Shown here in pieces: positions 1-6,875 of a stretch of DNA of 14,696 bases. Where the stretch lies: positions 1 to 14,696 of the forward strand of contig JAUVLX010000054.1 of assembly GCA_030600525.1 (NCBI GenBank), in the 5' to 3' direction. The translations under genes were made by a program, and so were the position numbers. The notes beneath the pieces are model-generated. The model did not search any database, was not told the DNA's origin, and worked only from the letters and a program-made list of their open reading frames with translations. Position 1 is the first letter of the stretch. The number at the start of each line of letters is the position of its first letter. The stretch is from Desulfobulbus sp. (GTDB taxonomy: Bacteria; Desulfobacterota; Desulfobulbia; Desulfobulbales; Desulfobulbaceae).

Positions 1-855
1 TCAAGCTTTTAAGATGTGCCGAAAATTCTTATTGAGAGGGTACACCCAAACATCTTTAATCGGAACACTAATTTTCCCAGTTGGCCCGAGTTTTCCTCTT
101 CCTTGAGTTTGGCCCAATAATTTCCAATTAGCAGCTCTGTAGCAGGTGCCGGCAAATCTTTCTTTCTCGACGAATGTTTCCAGCAATAATGGTCGAATTG
201 TATATCTTCCTTCCCAATCATCAGGAAGCTGTCGGGCTGTTAAGGAAAGAATTTTGGAGGCCAAATTTTTTGATTTGATCCACGGTAAAATCAAGAATCT
301 TGCATTATTCACGATTAAATTTAGATTTTTTTTGCGCTGATCATGGTTCCAACCAATAAAGTTGTCTCTCGGTGCAGTCTGCCATGCAGCCGCACCGAAA
401 CCTGTCAGAGCGACAAGCTGTTCACCTGCATAAATAAAATAGCGCAACTGAGCACCGGGCAAAGGCGTATAGCCGAGATAGTGATACCTCTCGATATACT
501 CGTTCCACAGAGCAGAGCTTTTTTTGGTGACTACCTTGAAATGGAGTTCCGGCAAGAGCTCAACGGAGCATAAAACAGAATCCTGCAGGTCTGTAGCTGC
601 AGTAGGTTCTACTTTTCTTATAGGATGCTTTATGCGGGTTGGTGGAGGCAGGCAGATTAATCCATCTTCATGCATACGCAGCATAGCAACACGACATGAC
701 ATATCTTTGAGTTTTCCATCAGGTTTCAACCAATGAAACATCTCGCACACTTCACGGGAAAGCCGTGATCGATTGAACCCAGGATTATGTTTTGTGAGGG
801 ATCGAATCTGGTCAAGTTCAGTGGAAGAAAAATTCCTTCCGCAATATCTAATCAT
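1..855 (-). CDS. DruA-family (DUF4338) protein carried with an IS66 transposase
   Basis: The 284-residue product matches the DUF4338/DruA family as I know it. An N-terminal part (about 30-70) has LSREVC, DGKLKDMSCR and LICLPPP motifs. The main domain (about 115-272) has YHYLGY, GAQLRYFI, a WN pair near 169, NNARFLILPW, LLETFV, GTCYRAANW and KDVWVYPL. DruA is named from the Druantia anti-phage system, but none of that system's other genes is visible, so a defence role is not supported here. The gene begins with an ATGA overlap on the transposase stop codon and has no Shine-Dalgarno sequence, which suggests translational coupling. Its stop codon occupies bases 1-3, so it is complete. Its biochemical role is unknown; it may assist transposition or be a passenger of the element. 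Confidence 0.8.
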   Translation of the reverse strand: MIRYCGRNFSSTELDQIRSLTKHNPGFNRSRLSREVCEMFHWLKPDGKLKDMSCRVAMLRMHEDGLICLPPPTRIKHPIRKVEPTAATDLQDSVLCSVELLPELHFKVVTKKSSALWNEYIERYHYLGYTPLPGAQLRYFIYAGEQLVALTGFGAAAWQTAPRDNFIGWNHDQRKKNLNLIVNNARFLILPWIKSKNLASKILSLTARQLPDDWEGRYTIRPLLLETFVEKERFAGTCYRAANWKLLGQTQGRGKLGPTGKISVPIKDVWVYPLNKNFRHILKA

Positions 856-2546
856 GAGGTGTTATAGGGCTTGGCGAGTTGCTGCCGACGCTCTTTATCC
901 ATCTTCCAGGGAAGAAAAGGAGATAAGTCTTCAGGTGGTTTACCGTTATTTTCTGCACAGGCTGTCAGGTATAGCCGTAACCAGTGATGGCAGTTGAGAC
1001 CGCATAAAACAAGGGTCTGAAAAATTGAAAACATCATCGCTGCCAGTTCAGAACTCCAAAGGCTGCCTGAACCATAAAAATTCTTTCGTCCAGTGACTGG
1101 ATTGCGGATAGATTGCTCTCCATTATTATTGTCCATTGGGACTTCTGGGTGTTCCACAAAAACAGTCAGTCCGTGCCAATGTTTTTTCAGGCTGGTTAAA
1201 ACTTTAAATTTGACATCTGTGATCATGGTTGAATCAGGAGCGTCAGGGTTATACTCATTTACAGAGGCATCCCGTTCCTCGGCCATGATGTCTGTTTTTG
1301 CAACGAGCTTCTCGTGTTCTTTTTTGAATGCTGTAGATTGCCCCTGCACAGGATTTTTTTGGTCGAACTCTTTAGTGCGTTTATTGTTGATATGGTAGAG
1401 TTCGCCGATCTTTTCCACCCAATCCAATGCCCATTCTGTAAGTTCAGGGTATTTTCTGGCTGCCTCGAGAAAGTCACGACGTACGTGTGCCCAGCAAAAA
1501 GCCAGAGTAATAAAGGTGAGCTGCCTGGCCAATGATTTATAGGCACTGTATCGATCACAGATGACAATGATTTTTTGTTGTTCTGTGTCATTAAAATGCT
1601 CAACAACTACGTTTGCCCCTCGGCCCGGTGCAATTTTAAAAAATACAACTGTTGCTGAGCGACTTACCCATAGCCACCAGCGATTACCAATTTTTCCATC
1701 AACACTTTCAAACACTTTCCAGCTGCTTTCATCATTGTGAAATCTATCCTCTGTCATTTGCTGGTCATGAAGTGCATCATAAACAGGCTTGAACAGTTCT
1801 TTCAGCCTTTGAAGTCCGCCGGCAATAGTTCCTGCAGAGATAGGTAACCCCATTTCGGCAAATTGCCCCAGAAGACGATTGGTTGGCTGACAATAACGAA
1901 ATTTACTCAATAAAACATTTTCCCAAATTGATATTCCGTAAGGACTTTTGGGGAGTACCTTGGGCGGCATGGGTGCTGTGACGGTACCGGGTACGCCTTT
2001 GCATGTGCAATCTTGCTTCATACAGCTGCGCTGGATTACACGCGTATGAGCCTTGACCTCAACTTCAATAATTTCAGATTCTTTATACTCGTCGAAAATA
2101 TATGCTGTCCCGCATTTTGAACATGTGGGGCCTTCAGGGCAATTAACGGGCTCCTCAATACGAGGAAGGTTTGGTCGTTTGGTGCGGCCGTGTCCTTCTG
2201 TACCTGTCTGTTGACCTCGGTTACGTTTTTCTCCAGATCCCTTCTTCTTGGGATCGCCATCTTTTTTACCGGCGTTTTTCTTCTCACTCTTTTTACCAAA
2301 AATTCGATTTTTTAAATCACGAATCTCCCCTTTCTGATGCGCAATCTTTCTATTCAACTTCTCAATTTTTGAAAGGGCTTTTTTATGCATGCCCCGCCAG
2401 TAACCGACTTCACACTTGAGCGTTAGATATTCTTTTTCTGAAATAACAATTTGCGGAGAGAGCGCACCAAGCTGTCCAAAGGGATGGACACGGTCAGATA
2501 CCTCAAGCAGAGAAGAAAGTGTTTGTTTTTGACATGCAACATTCAT
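852..2546 (-). CDS. tnpC: IS66 family transposase (TnpC type)
   Basis: This is the DDE transposase of an IS66 element, about 564 residues and apparently intact. Counting from an upstream TTG at 2567 (571 residues), there is a coiled-coil region (about 45-90), a basic Lys-rich linker (92-130), and a zinc-finger region with Cys at 143, 149, 152, 182, 187 and 189. The catalytic domain has candidate acidic residues D279 (HNDES), D338 (ICDRY) and E484 (NGEQSIRNP, then GRKNFYGS). An IS66 C-terminal tail ends in LSPFLPWKM. I prefer the ATG at 2546 because the seven extra residues from the TTG are encoded inside a palindrome. Neither start has a clear ribosome binding site. The stop overlaps the DruA-like start. 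Confidence 0.93.
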   Translation of the reverse strand: MNVACQKQTLSSLLEVSDRVHPFGQLGALSPQIVISEKEYLTLKCEVGYWRGMHKKALSKIEKLNRKIAHQKGEIRDLKNRIFGKKSEKKNAGKKDGDPKKKGSGEKRNRGQQTGTEGHGRTKRPNLPRIEEPVNCPEGPTCSKCGTAYIFDEYKESEIIEVEVKAHTRVIQRSCMKQDCTCKGVPGTVTAPMPPKVLPKSPYGISIWENVLLSKFRYCQPTNRLLGQFAEMGLPISAGTIAGGLQRLKELFKPVYDALHDQQMTEDRFHNDESSWKVFESVDGKIGNRWWLWVSRSATVVFFKIAPGRGANVVVEHFNDTEQQKIIVICDRYSAYKSLARQLTFITLAFCWAHVRRDFLEAARKYPELTEWALDWVEKIGELYHINNKRTKEFDQKNPVQGQSTAFKKEHEKLVAKTDIMAEERDASVNEYNPDAPDSTMITDVKFKVLTSLKKHWHGLTVFVEHPEVPMDNNNGEQSIRNPVTGRKNFYGSGSLWSSELAAMMFSIFQTLVLCGLNCHHWLRLYLTACAENNGKPPEDLSPFLPWKMDKERRQQLAKPYNTS

Positions 2547-2565
2547 GTTTGTTATTGTAACAAAC
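2547..2565. repeat. Perfect palindrome at the transposase start
   Basis: Two perfect 8-base arms, GTTTGTTA and TAACAAAC, are separated by TTG. The repeat directly abuts the preferred ATG (2546) on the upstream side. As RNA it would form a hairpin next to the start codon and could limit transposase translation; as DNA it could be an operator. Both roles are inferences. Confidence 0.6.
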
Positions 2566-2593
2566 AAAATGATTTGTGTCCCGTATATTCTTC

Positions 2594-2621
2594 AGGTAAA
2601 AACCAACCCGAATATTTACCT
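2594..2621. repeat. Inverted repeat in the tnpC / PAS regulator intergenic region
   Basis: AGGTAAA at 2594-2600 is matched by TTTACCT at 2615-2621 across a 14-base spacer. A second short pair, AGCAAA and TTTGCT, lies at 2630-2651. These sit between the divergent transposase and regulator genes, where the element's right end should be. They could be part of that end or an operator; the sequence does not decide. Confidence 0.35.
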
Positions 2622-2721
2622 AGTATCAAAGCAAATTCAAGTTTCTTTGCTCCTCTTACATCAACAAAGGTATTTTAATAGACTGTAATCATTCCCTTAC
2701 ATTGACGAAACAGGCTAGAAA

Positions 2722-3615
2722 ATGGAAAAAATATCCGTAGAAAAAACTATACCTCAAAAAGGTTATGAATTTGCCCAGACAATCCTCAATTCAATTTCAG
2801 CCCACGTAGCCATTTTGGATGAAAATGGCTGTATCCTAGATACTAATCGCGCCTGGAACCGATTTGCCCAGCAAAATAAGATACAAATGCGGCCGGACAC
2901 ACTGGCTGTGAACTATCTGGAAATATGTGACCGAGCCGGTGATGATGCTGGCGGAAAACCTTCTCTGGTGGCAAAAGGTATCAGAGACGTGATTTCGGGG
3001 CGAAGTGAAGAGTACGTTATGGAATACCCTTGCCATTCTCAGGATGAACAACGGTGGTTTTATATGCGAGTTACCCGTGCTGCTGGACCAGGTCCGCTGC
3101 GCATTGTTATAAGTCACGAGAACATCACCGAGCTGAAAACAACCCAAGAACGGTTGCGTCAGGGCGAGGAGGACTTACAGCAGGAAAAACAGTACCTAGA
3201 GGAGGCCAACACTGCCCTTAAAGTATTGATGCGCCAAGGCGAGGCAGACCGCAAAGAAATGGAGGCAAATGTGATCGACAACATCCGTCACCTTGTCGCC
3301 CCGGTAATACAACAACTCATCAGTCAAAATTTACCAGAACGGTCGAAAAAACTTATTGCCACCCTGGAAATGCGCATGGCGGAAGTAAGCAAACCTTTCC
3401 TTCAGCGAATGGTTGGGGTGGGATCTATGCTTACCCCACAGGAAATTGAAATAGCAACCCTAATCCGCGAAGGTCTCAGTAGTAAAGAAATCGCTAATCA
3501 ACTTCATCTGAGTATCACCACTGTCAATTTTCATCGCCGAAATCTACGTAAAAAACTCAACTTACGTAACACTCGGACCAACCTGCGATCCCACCTTATC
3601 GACCTGTTAAAATGA
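2722..3615 (+). CDS. PAS domain - coiled coil - LuxR-type transcriptional regulator
   Basis: The 297-residue cytoplasmic protein has an N-terminal PAS sensor domain (about 18-135), opening with TILNSISAHVAILDENG and closing with the PAS-typical VISHENITELK. A charged helical/coiled-coil linker follows (about 137-200), then a C-terminal LuxR/GerE helix-turn-helix (about 236-290: LTPQEIEIATLIREGLSSKEIA, then STTVNFHRRNLRKKL-like residues). This architecture is widespread in deltaproteobacteria. The PAS ligand cannot be predicted. No receiver domain or kinase is attached, so it is probably a one-component sensor. It starts at ATG 2722 after a weak AGG and ends within a terminator, so it is probably monocistronic. 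Its targets are unknown; the small gene just downstream has its own promoter and is one candidate. Confidence 0.88.
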   Translation: MEKISVEKTIPQKGYEFAQTILNSISAHVAILDENGCILDTNRAWNRFAQQNKIQMRPDTLAVNYLEICDRAGDDAGGKPSLVAKGIRDVISGRSEEYVMEYPCHSQDEQRWFYMRVTRAAGPGPLRIVISHENITELKTTQERLRQGEEDLQQEKQYLEEANTALKVLMRQGEADRKEMEANVIDNIRHLVAPVIQQLISQNLPERSKKLIATLEMRMAEVSKPFLQRMVGVGSMLTPQEIEIATLIREGLSSKEIANQLHLSITTVNFHRRNLRKKLNLRNTRTNLRSHLIDLLK

Positions 3616-3635
3616 CGGGTTACCACCGTCATTTT
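3609..3635 (+). terminator. Intrinsic terminator of the PAS-LuxR gene
   Basis: AAAATGACGG pairs perfectly with CCGTCATTTT across a 7-base loop, ending in TTTT. The left arm contains the stop codon of the regulator gene. The T tract is short, so efficiency may be moderate. The A tract on the other arm would allow some activity in the reverse direction. Confidence 0.7.
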
Positions 3636-3653
3636 ACCGTTATTTAACCAACA

Positions 3654-3682
3654 TTGACTCCCACTCGAACTTGCTTTATTTT
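3654..3682 (+). promoter_or_regulatory. Sigma70-type promoter of the small repeat-protein gene
   Basis: TTGACT (3654-3659) and TATTTT (3677-3682) are separated by 17 bases. The site lies after the PAS-LuxR terminator and would give a leader of about 45 bases before the next start codon, consistent with an independent transcript. Confidence 0.55.
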
Positions 3683-3735
3683 CCTTATTTAAGAGGCCTA
3701 AATTCATACACATAATTTCAGACAAGGAGTTAAAA

Positions 3736-3933
3736 ATGCTGTTTTCCATCGCCCCCAATATTGAGATAGACACCCTGCAAGCCATTACCGATTTGGAAAA
3801 AGAAATGGGAAAGACTTTTGTGGCTTTCAGCAGTTATGAACTGAAACCATCTGCACTGAGCGCAGAAGAGGTGGGAAAAATTGAAGAGATTGAAAAGAAA
3901 TTAGGCGTCTCATTGGTTGCGCTAGACAACTGA
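3736..3933 (+). CDS. Small protein with two internal repeats, function unknown
   Basis: The 65-residue product is encoded from an ATG with a strong Shine-Dalgarno (AAGGAG, 6 bases upstream). It has its own promoter and a stem-loop after its stop, which makes it a believable gene despite its size. It has no signal peptide, membrane segment or Cys residues and is rich in Glu and Lys. Residues 17-33 and 49-65 align without gaps (ITDLEKEMGKTFVAFSS against IEEIEKKLGVSLVALDN), with six identities and mostly conservative changes. Each unit looks like a short helix, a Gly turn and a beta strand (FVAF / LVAL). I do not recognise the family by name. A small cytosolic binding or regulatory protein is possible, but no function can be assigned. 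Confidence 0.75.
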   Translation: MLFSIAPNIEIDTLQAITDLEKEMGKTFVAFSSYELKPSALSAEEVGKIEEIEKKLGVSLVALDN

Positions 3934-3951
3934 TAACGCTGTACTAGCAAA

Positions 3952-3974
3952 GGGGGGCAACGTCGTTGCCCCCT
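3952..3974 (+). terminator. GC-rich stem-loop after the small gene
   Basis: GGGGGCAAC (3953-3961) pairs perfectly with GTTGCCCCC (3965-3973) around a 3-base loop, 19 bases after the stop codon of the small gene. No T tract follows, so it may be an atypical terminator or an mRNA-stabilising 3' structure. Confidence 0.5.
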
Positions 3975-4436
3975 GTGCATAAACAACCCATTTATTAAAG
4001 ACGCAGGAAGAGCATGGAAGCATGCATACTCTCAGCGTTTTAATGCTTGTTTATAAGAGGTTAGAAGTTGTCAGACACACCTTCCCACCCGCAGGATTAG
4101 TAAAGACCAGCTTTTTCTTTCTCTCTCCAGCCCTTCCTCGGCCTTATGCGTGATCCCTGCCCGCCAGTTCGCACGTTTACACTCCGGCTTTATTGCCCCT
4201 CTATCTCACATGACCACATCCGGTCGAGCAGTCACACCCCTTTAAACACGGCACTATTCTCTTTTATAAATTTCTCGTGGTCGTCATCGATGACCCAAAA
4301 AAACATACAGTTTTTCAACCGTATCATTAAAGAAGCACATCGCCACTACGAGGAACTTGCTGAAATAAAGCAGTGACAGATTAATAAAATCTATTACAAA
4401 AATATTTTTAAAGGAAAAAAAGATCCTTAAACTTTC
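3975..4436. other. Intergenic stretch without a convincing gene
   Basis: I see no tRNA, rRNA fragment, riboswitch or well-supported coding region here. The longest plus-strand frame begins at 4146, but its first half has an unnatural composition and no ribosome binding site. Only its last 28 codons (from an ATG at 4290) look protein-like, with alternating charged and hydrophobic residues near HRHYEELAEI, and that ATG also lacks a ribosome binding site. The stretch could hold a degraded gene or an unrecognised small RNA. The end (4380-4430) is AT-rich and leads into the riboswitch promoter. Confidence 0.5.
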
Positions 4437-4466
4437 TTGACACTTGTAGGGTGATAGGAGTAAGAA
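4437..4466 (+). promoter_or_regulatory. Promoter of the first cobalamin riboswitch
   Basis: A consensus TTGACA (4437-4442) is followed after 18 bases by TAAGAA (4461-4466). Transcription would begin a few bases before the aptamer. The same -10 hexamer occurs at the promoter of the riboswitch at 14379. Confidence 0.5.
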
Positions 4467-4475
4467 AAACTACAT

Positions 4476-4635
4476 TTTTTAGGTTCCAGTAAGGATTAAA
4501 TGGGAATCCCGTGTAAATCGGGAACGAGCCCGTCGCTGTAACCGGGGACGAACATTGCAGAATGCCACTGATCATGAAAGATCGGGAAGGCGCAATTAGT
4601 AGAATTATCCGGAAGTCAGAAGACCTGCCTGAAAA
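4476..4635 (+). ncRNA. Cobalamin (B12) riboswitch 1
   Basis: The closing helix is formed by TTTTTAGG (4476-4483) and CCTGAAAA (4628-4635). Inside are conserved cobalamin-aptamer elements: TTAAATGGGAA, a core ending GCTGTAACCGGGGACGAA, the B12 box GCCACTG (4564-4570), GGGAAGG, and CAGAAGACCTGCC. It binds adenosyl- or another cobalamin and here most likely represses on binding, because an intrinsic terminator begins 55 bases further on. The downstream gene on the same strand is the porin at 4983. It is very similar to the riboswitch at 14379, so the two leaders may be duplicates. Confidence 0.93.
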
Positions 4636-4690
4636 CATTATCAACGTTCCCGTGGACAGGGGCGGCTGAGATACGTGGAGAGATAAGGGC

Positions 4691-4728
4691 ATCCCCGAAT
4701 CAATAATATTGATTCGGGGATTTTTTTT
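4691..4728 (+). terminator. Intrinsic terminator of riboswitch 1 (expression platform)
   Basis: ATCCCCGAATCAATA (4691-4705) is complementary to TATTGATTCGGGGAT (4707-4721), and eight T residues follow. The loop is tiny as written, so the top of the stem probably opens. GGG at 4687-4689 just before the stem, and GGGG at 4659-4662, could pair with the CCCC of the left arm and offer an alternative fold. This indicates transcriptional control. Confidence 0.9.
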
Positions 4729-4926
4729 GTTTTTCTACCATGTAACTCAAGAAATATGCTGAAAGAGGCGGGAATGGAGACCAAAGCTAATCGATTCGGC
4801 TGTAACATCTCTCTTTTGACATCACGAAATATTTAGAGTGGGTCAAAAATAAACCCTGTTAAAGATCTTAACTCCCTTATTGACGTAAGCCTATATTTTT
4901 GCTTGCTCATTCTATGAGGGAAAATG

Positions 4927-4950
4927 ATTCTTTTCTAAAATGAAAAGAAT
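4927..4950 (+). promoter_or_regulatory. Hairpin in the porin leader
   Basis: ATTCTTTTC and GAAAAGAAT form a perfect 9-base stem with a 6-base loop (TAAAAT), ending about 33 bases before the porin start codon. It has no T tract, so it is not a terminator. It may stabilise the mRNA or be a second control point. I found no convincing promoter between the riboswitch terminator and this hairpin. Confidence 0.4.
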
Positions 4951-4982
4951 TTACATTAAATCCTTAAAATATGGAGAATAAA

Positions 4983-6230
4983 ATGAAGAAAGTGCTCGCT
5001 ACAGGCGTTGCTTTGCTGATGGCAGGAAGCATTGCTACTGCTGCTGAAATGGATGACAATTCCGGTGTAAAAATCACTGGTAATGCCCGTGCCCGTGTTA
5101 TCTATAAAGATAAAGAAGATTTCGGTAACAGCGACGACGATGCCAACATAACCATGGATTCCCGTGTACGTTTTGAAGTCCGTGGAACCTCAGCTGGTGG
5201 ATCATACGTACACGGTCGTATCCGTCTGGCGGAAGAAAAATTCAATGACGCAACAGACATTTCTGCTGACGACAACATCTATGTTGACAAAGCATATATC
5301 GGCATTCCCTTCAACGATGCATTCACCCTCGAAGCAGGGAAGTACCGCTCCACTTACGGTAACGGGTTTGTATACGACGATATGGGCCTTGCTGGTTTTA
5401 AAGGTATTTATGCTGCAAACGGCATCGAAGTTTTCCCTTTTTTCGAGGTACAATCTGAAGGTCAGGTATCTGATATAGCTCAGGACGTTTCTGAAGATAA
5501 CGATGCATACCGCATGGGTGCTGCGATAACTGTTTCCAGTGTTGAGAACTGGACCTTTGGCGCTATCGCGGCTTTCGATACCGATGATCGTGTTAATAGC
5601 TATGTAAATGCTGACGGTGCAACAGTTGAAACCGGCGACGGCAATAGCGATGGTTTCTGGGGTTCTGTATTTTTTAATGGCACCATGGCTGGTTTCGGCA
5701 TCGAAGGTGAATTTGCGTTTGCGGAAAACGGCGTAGTCCTTGACGAAGTTCAGGGTTCTGGCGATGATGACGCATGGGGTGGGTATATCCGTGGTAGCTA
5801 CACGATGGATGCTCTGACTCTGGCCTTGGATCTTGGTTTTACCAAAGACGGTTTCGTAGCTGATGATGATCAGGGATTTGTTATGATCGGTGCCGGCGAA
5901 CCAATTACTAAAATCTTGTTTGGAGAAGGTGGATTTGACAACTACTGGGCTGGCCTCAGAGCAGGTTATGCCGTAACTGAAGCCCTTACCCTTACAGGAA
6001 ACCTGGTATACCTTGATGCAGATGGTAACGATGGTACCGCCAGTGATGAAAGTCGTCTGTACGACTTATTCGAAGTTTCCGGTGTCCTTGAATACACCGT
6101 ATCTAAAGGGTGTACCTTTTCCTGGTACGCAGGCTATCTTGCACCCAGCTTTGACGGTCGTTTAAACGCTGCTGGTGTGGAAGAGGACGGCTATTTCGGT
6201 ACATATGCAATGTTGGAAGTGAAATTCTAA
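4983..6230 (+). CDS. Porin-like outer-membrane beta-barrel protein downstream of a B12 riboswitch
   Basis: The 415-residue product begins with a Sec signal peptide (MKKVLATGVALLMAGSIATA, cleavage near residue 20-22). The rest is rich in Asp, Gly and aromatic residues with alternating amphipathic strands, and it ends in YAMLEVKF. A terminal Phe is typical of outer-membrane barrels. No TonB box or plug domain is visible, so it is not a BtuB-type receptor; it resembles general or substrate-selective Gram-negative porins. The start is ATG 4983, with GGAG six bases upstream; an in-frame ATG at 4971 contains that ribosome binding site and is less likely. A cobalamin riboswitch and terminator lie 250-500 bases upstream on the same strand. 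If no promoter lies between, B12 represses this gene and it may admit corrinoids or precursors to the periplasm. That role is inference. Confidence 0.85.
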   Translation: MKKVLATGVALLMAGSIATAAEMDDNSGVKITGNARARVIYKDKEDFGNSDDDANITMDSRVRFEVRGTSAGGSYVHGRIRLAEEKFNDATDISADDNIYVDKAYIGIPFNDAFTLEAGKYRSTYGNGFVYDDMGLAGFKGIYAANGIEVFPFFEVQSEGQVSDIAQDVSEDNDAYRMGAAITVSSVENWTFGAIAAFDTDDRVNSYVNADGATVETGDGNSDGFWGSVFFNGTMAGFGIEGEFAFAENGVVLDEVQGSGDDDAWGGYIRGSYTMDALTLALDLGFTKDGFVADDDQGFVMIGAGEPITKILFGEGGFDNYWAGLRAGYAVTEALTLTGNLVYLDADGNDGTASDESRLYDLFEVSGVLEYTVSKGCTFSWYAGYLAPSFDGRLNAAGVEEDGYFGTYAMLEVKF

Positions 6231-6270
6231 TATTAATCTAACAAACAAAGATTTTCATTATATTGAATTA

Positions 6271-6300
6271 AAAATCGAGCCTATTATTGGCTCGATTTTC
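6271..6300 (+). terminator. Intrinsic terminator after the porin gene
   Basis: AAAATCGAGCC (6271-6281) pairs perfectly with GGCTCGATTTT (6289-6299) around TATTATT, 40 bases after the porin stop. The symmetry allows activity in both directions. The following 210 bases, up to the HU gene, hold no gene I can support. Confidence 0.85.
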
Positions 6301-6513
6301 AATCAATTGTTCAACCTTATTTTTGTGCATCATCAGAGAATTCGTTCAAACTTGAGGCATCCTAAATCCATACTGGCAAGGAAGCCTAACCCACCTTGAA
6401 ATAATCGACGTCCAGCGCAAAGTATCACAAATCCCACACGGGCAACCTGCATACAAAAATTGAAGAGATAAGGCTCAGAAATTTTGCCCCAATTAACCCG
6501 CTGGCCCACCTCT

Positions 6514-6792
6514 CTAACCATTATTCACTTCATCGCCTAAGGCTTTTCCTGTTTTGAATTTAACAACTGTCTTGGCCGGGATCGTCATAGTTTTCCCTGT
6601 TTGAGGGTTTTTTCCAATTCTTTCCTGCCGCTCGGAAGTAGAAAATGTTCCAAAACCAATAAGGGTGATTTTGTCCTTTTTAACCAGGGTTTCTGTAATC
6701 CCTTGAAGGGTTGCATCAAGTGCAGCGGCTGCTTGTGTTTTGTTGATATTTGCTCTTTCTGCGATGTAGCTTATAAGCTCTTTTTTATTCAC
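6514..6792 (-). CDS. hup: HU family histone-like DNA-binding protein
   Basis: The 92-residue protein has the usual length for HU/IHF subunits. It begins MNKKELISYIAERANI, with a helical dimer core (about 1-45). The signature GFGTFSTSERQERIGKNPQTGK (about 47-68) forms the DNA-binding beta arm, and the tip carries the conserved Pro in KNPQTGK. It binds DNA nonspecifically and shapes the nucleoid. The GTG start at 6792 is chosen because AAGGAG lies six bases upstream and the family begins here. It follows the FmdE-like gene by 83 bases on the same strand. No terminator separates them clearly, so limited read-through from the B12 operon is possible, but the spacing suggests its own promoter. Confidence 0.95.
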   Translation of the reverse strand: MNKKELISYIAERANINKTQAAAALDATLQGITETLVKKDKITLIGFGTFSTSERQERIGKNPQTGKTMTIPAKTVVKFKTGKALGDEVNNG

Positions 6793-6875
6793 TTATTTCT
6801 CCTTGTATTTTTCTTCTGACATAAAAACCAGATTCATTATTACTGAGGATTTAGTTCATACGAAAAACGATTATT

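Larger units (their letters stand above)
1..2567 (-). mobile_element. IS66-family insertion element, partial (TnpC plus DruA-like gene)
   Basis: The transposase and the DruA-like gene form one minus-strand unit overlapping by four bases, with no other gene between them. No tnpA or tnpB lies upstream of the transposase; the next gene is a divergent regulator at 2722. IS66 elements that carry only tnpC are known (the ISBst12 type), so this may be such an element with an added gene. The left end lies beyond base 1. The right end must fall between the transposase start and about 2721, but I could not identify terminal inverted repeats or a target duplication, so the limits given are those of the coding unit. 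Confidence 0.7.

Noticed and set aside
1..855. A Druantia anti-phage defence system
   Set aside because: Only a DruA-family protein is present. No other Druantia genes are in the window, and the gene is coupled to a transposase.
4146..4376. 76-residue plus-strand reading frame
   Set aside because: It has no ribosome binding site at its ATG and an unnatural composition in its first half. The more protein-like last 28 codons also lack a ribosome binding site.
4408..4692. 94-residue minus-strand reading frame across riboswitch 1
   Set aside because: It is antisense to a clear structured RNA and is explained by it.
6333..6521. 62-residue minus-strand reading frame overlapping the HU stop codon
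   Set aside because: It has no ribosome binding site, no recognisable motif, and a composition typical of random translation of intergenic DNA. Coupling to HU is conceivable but unsupported.
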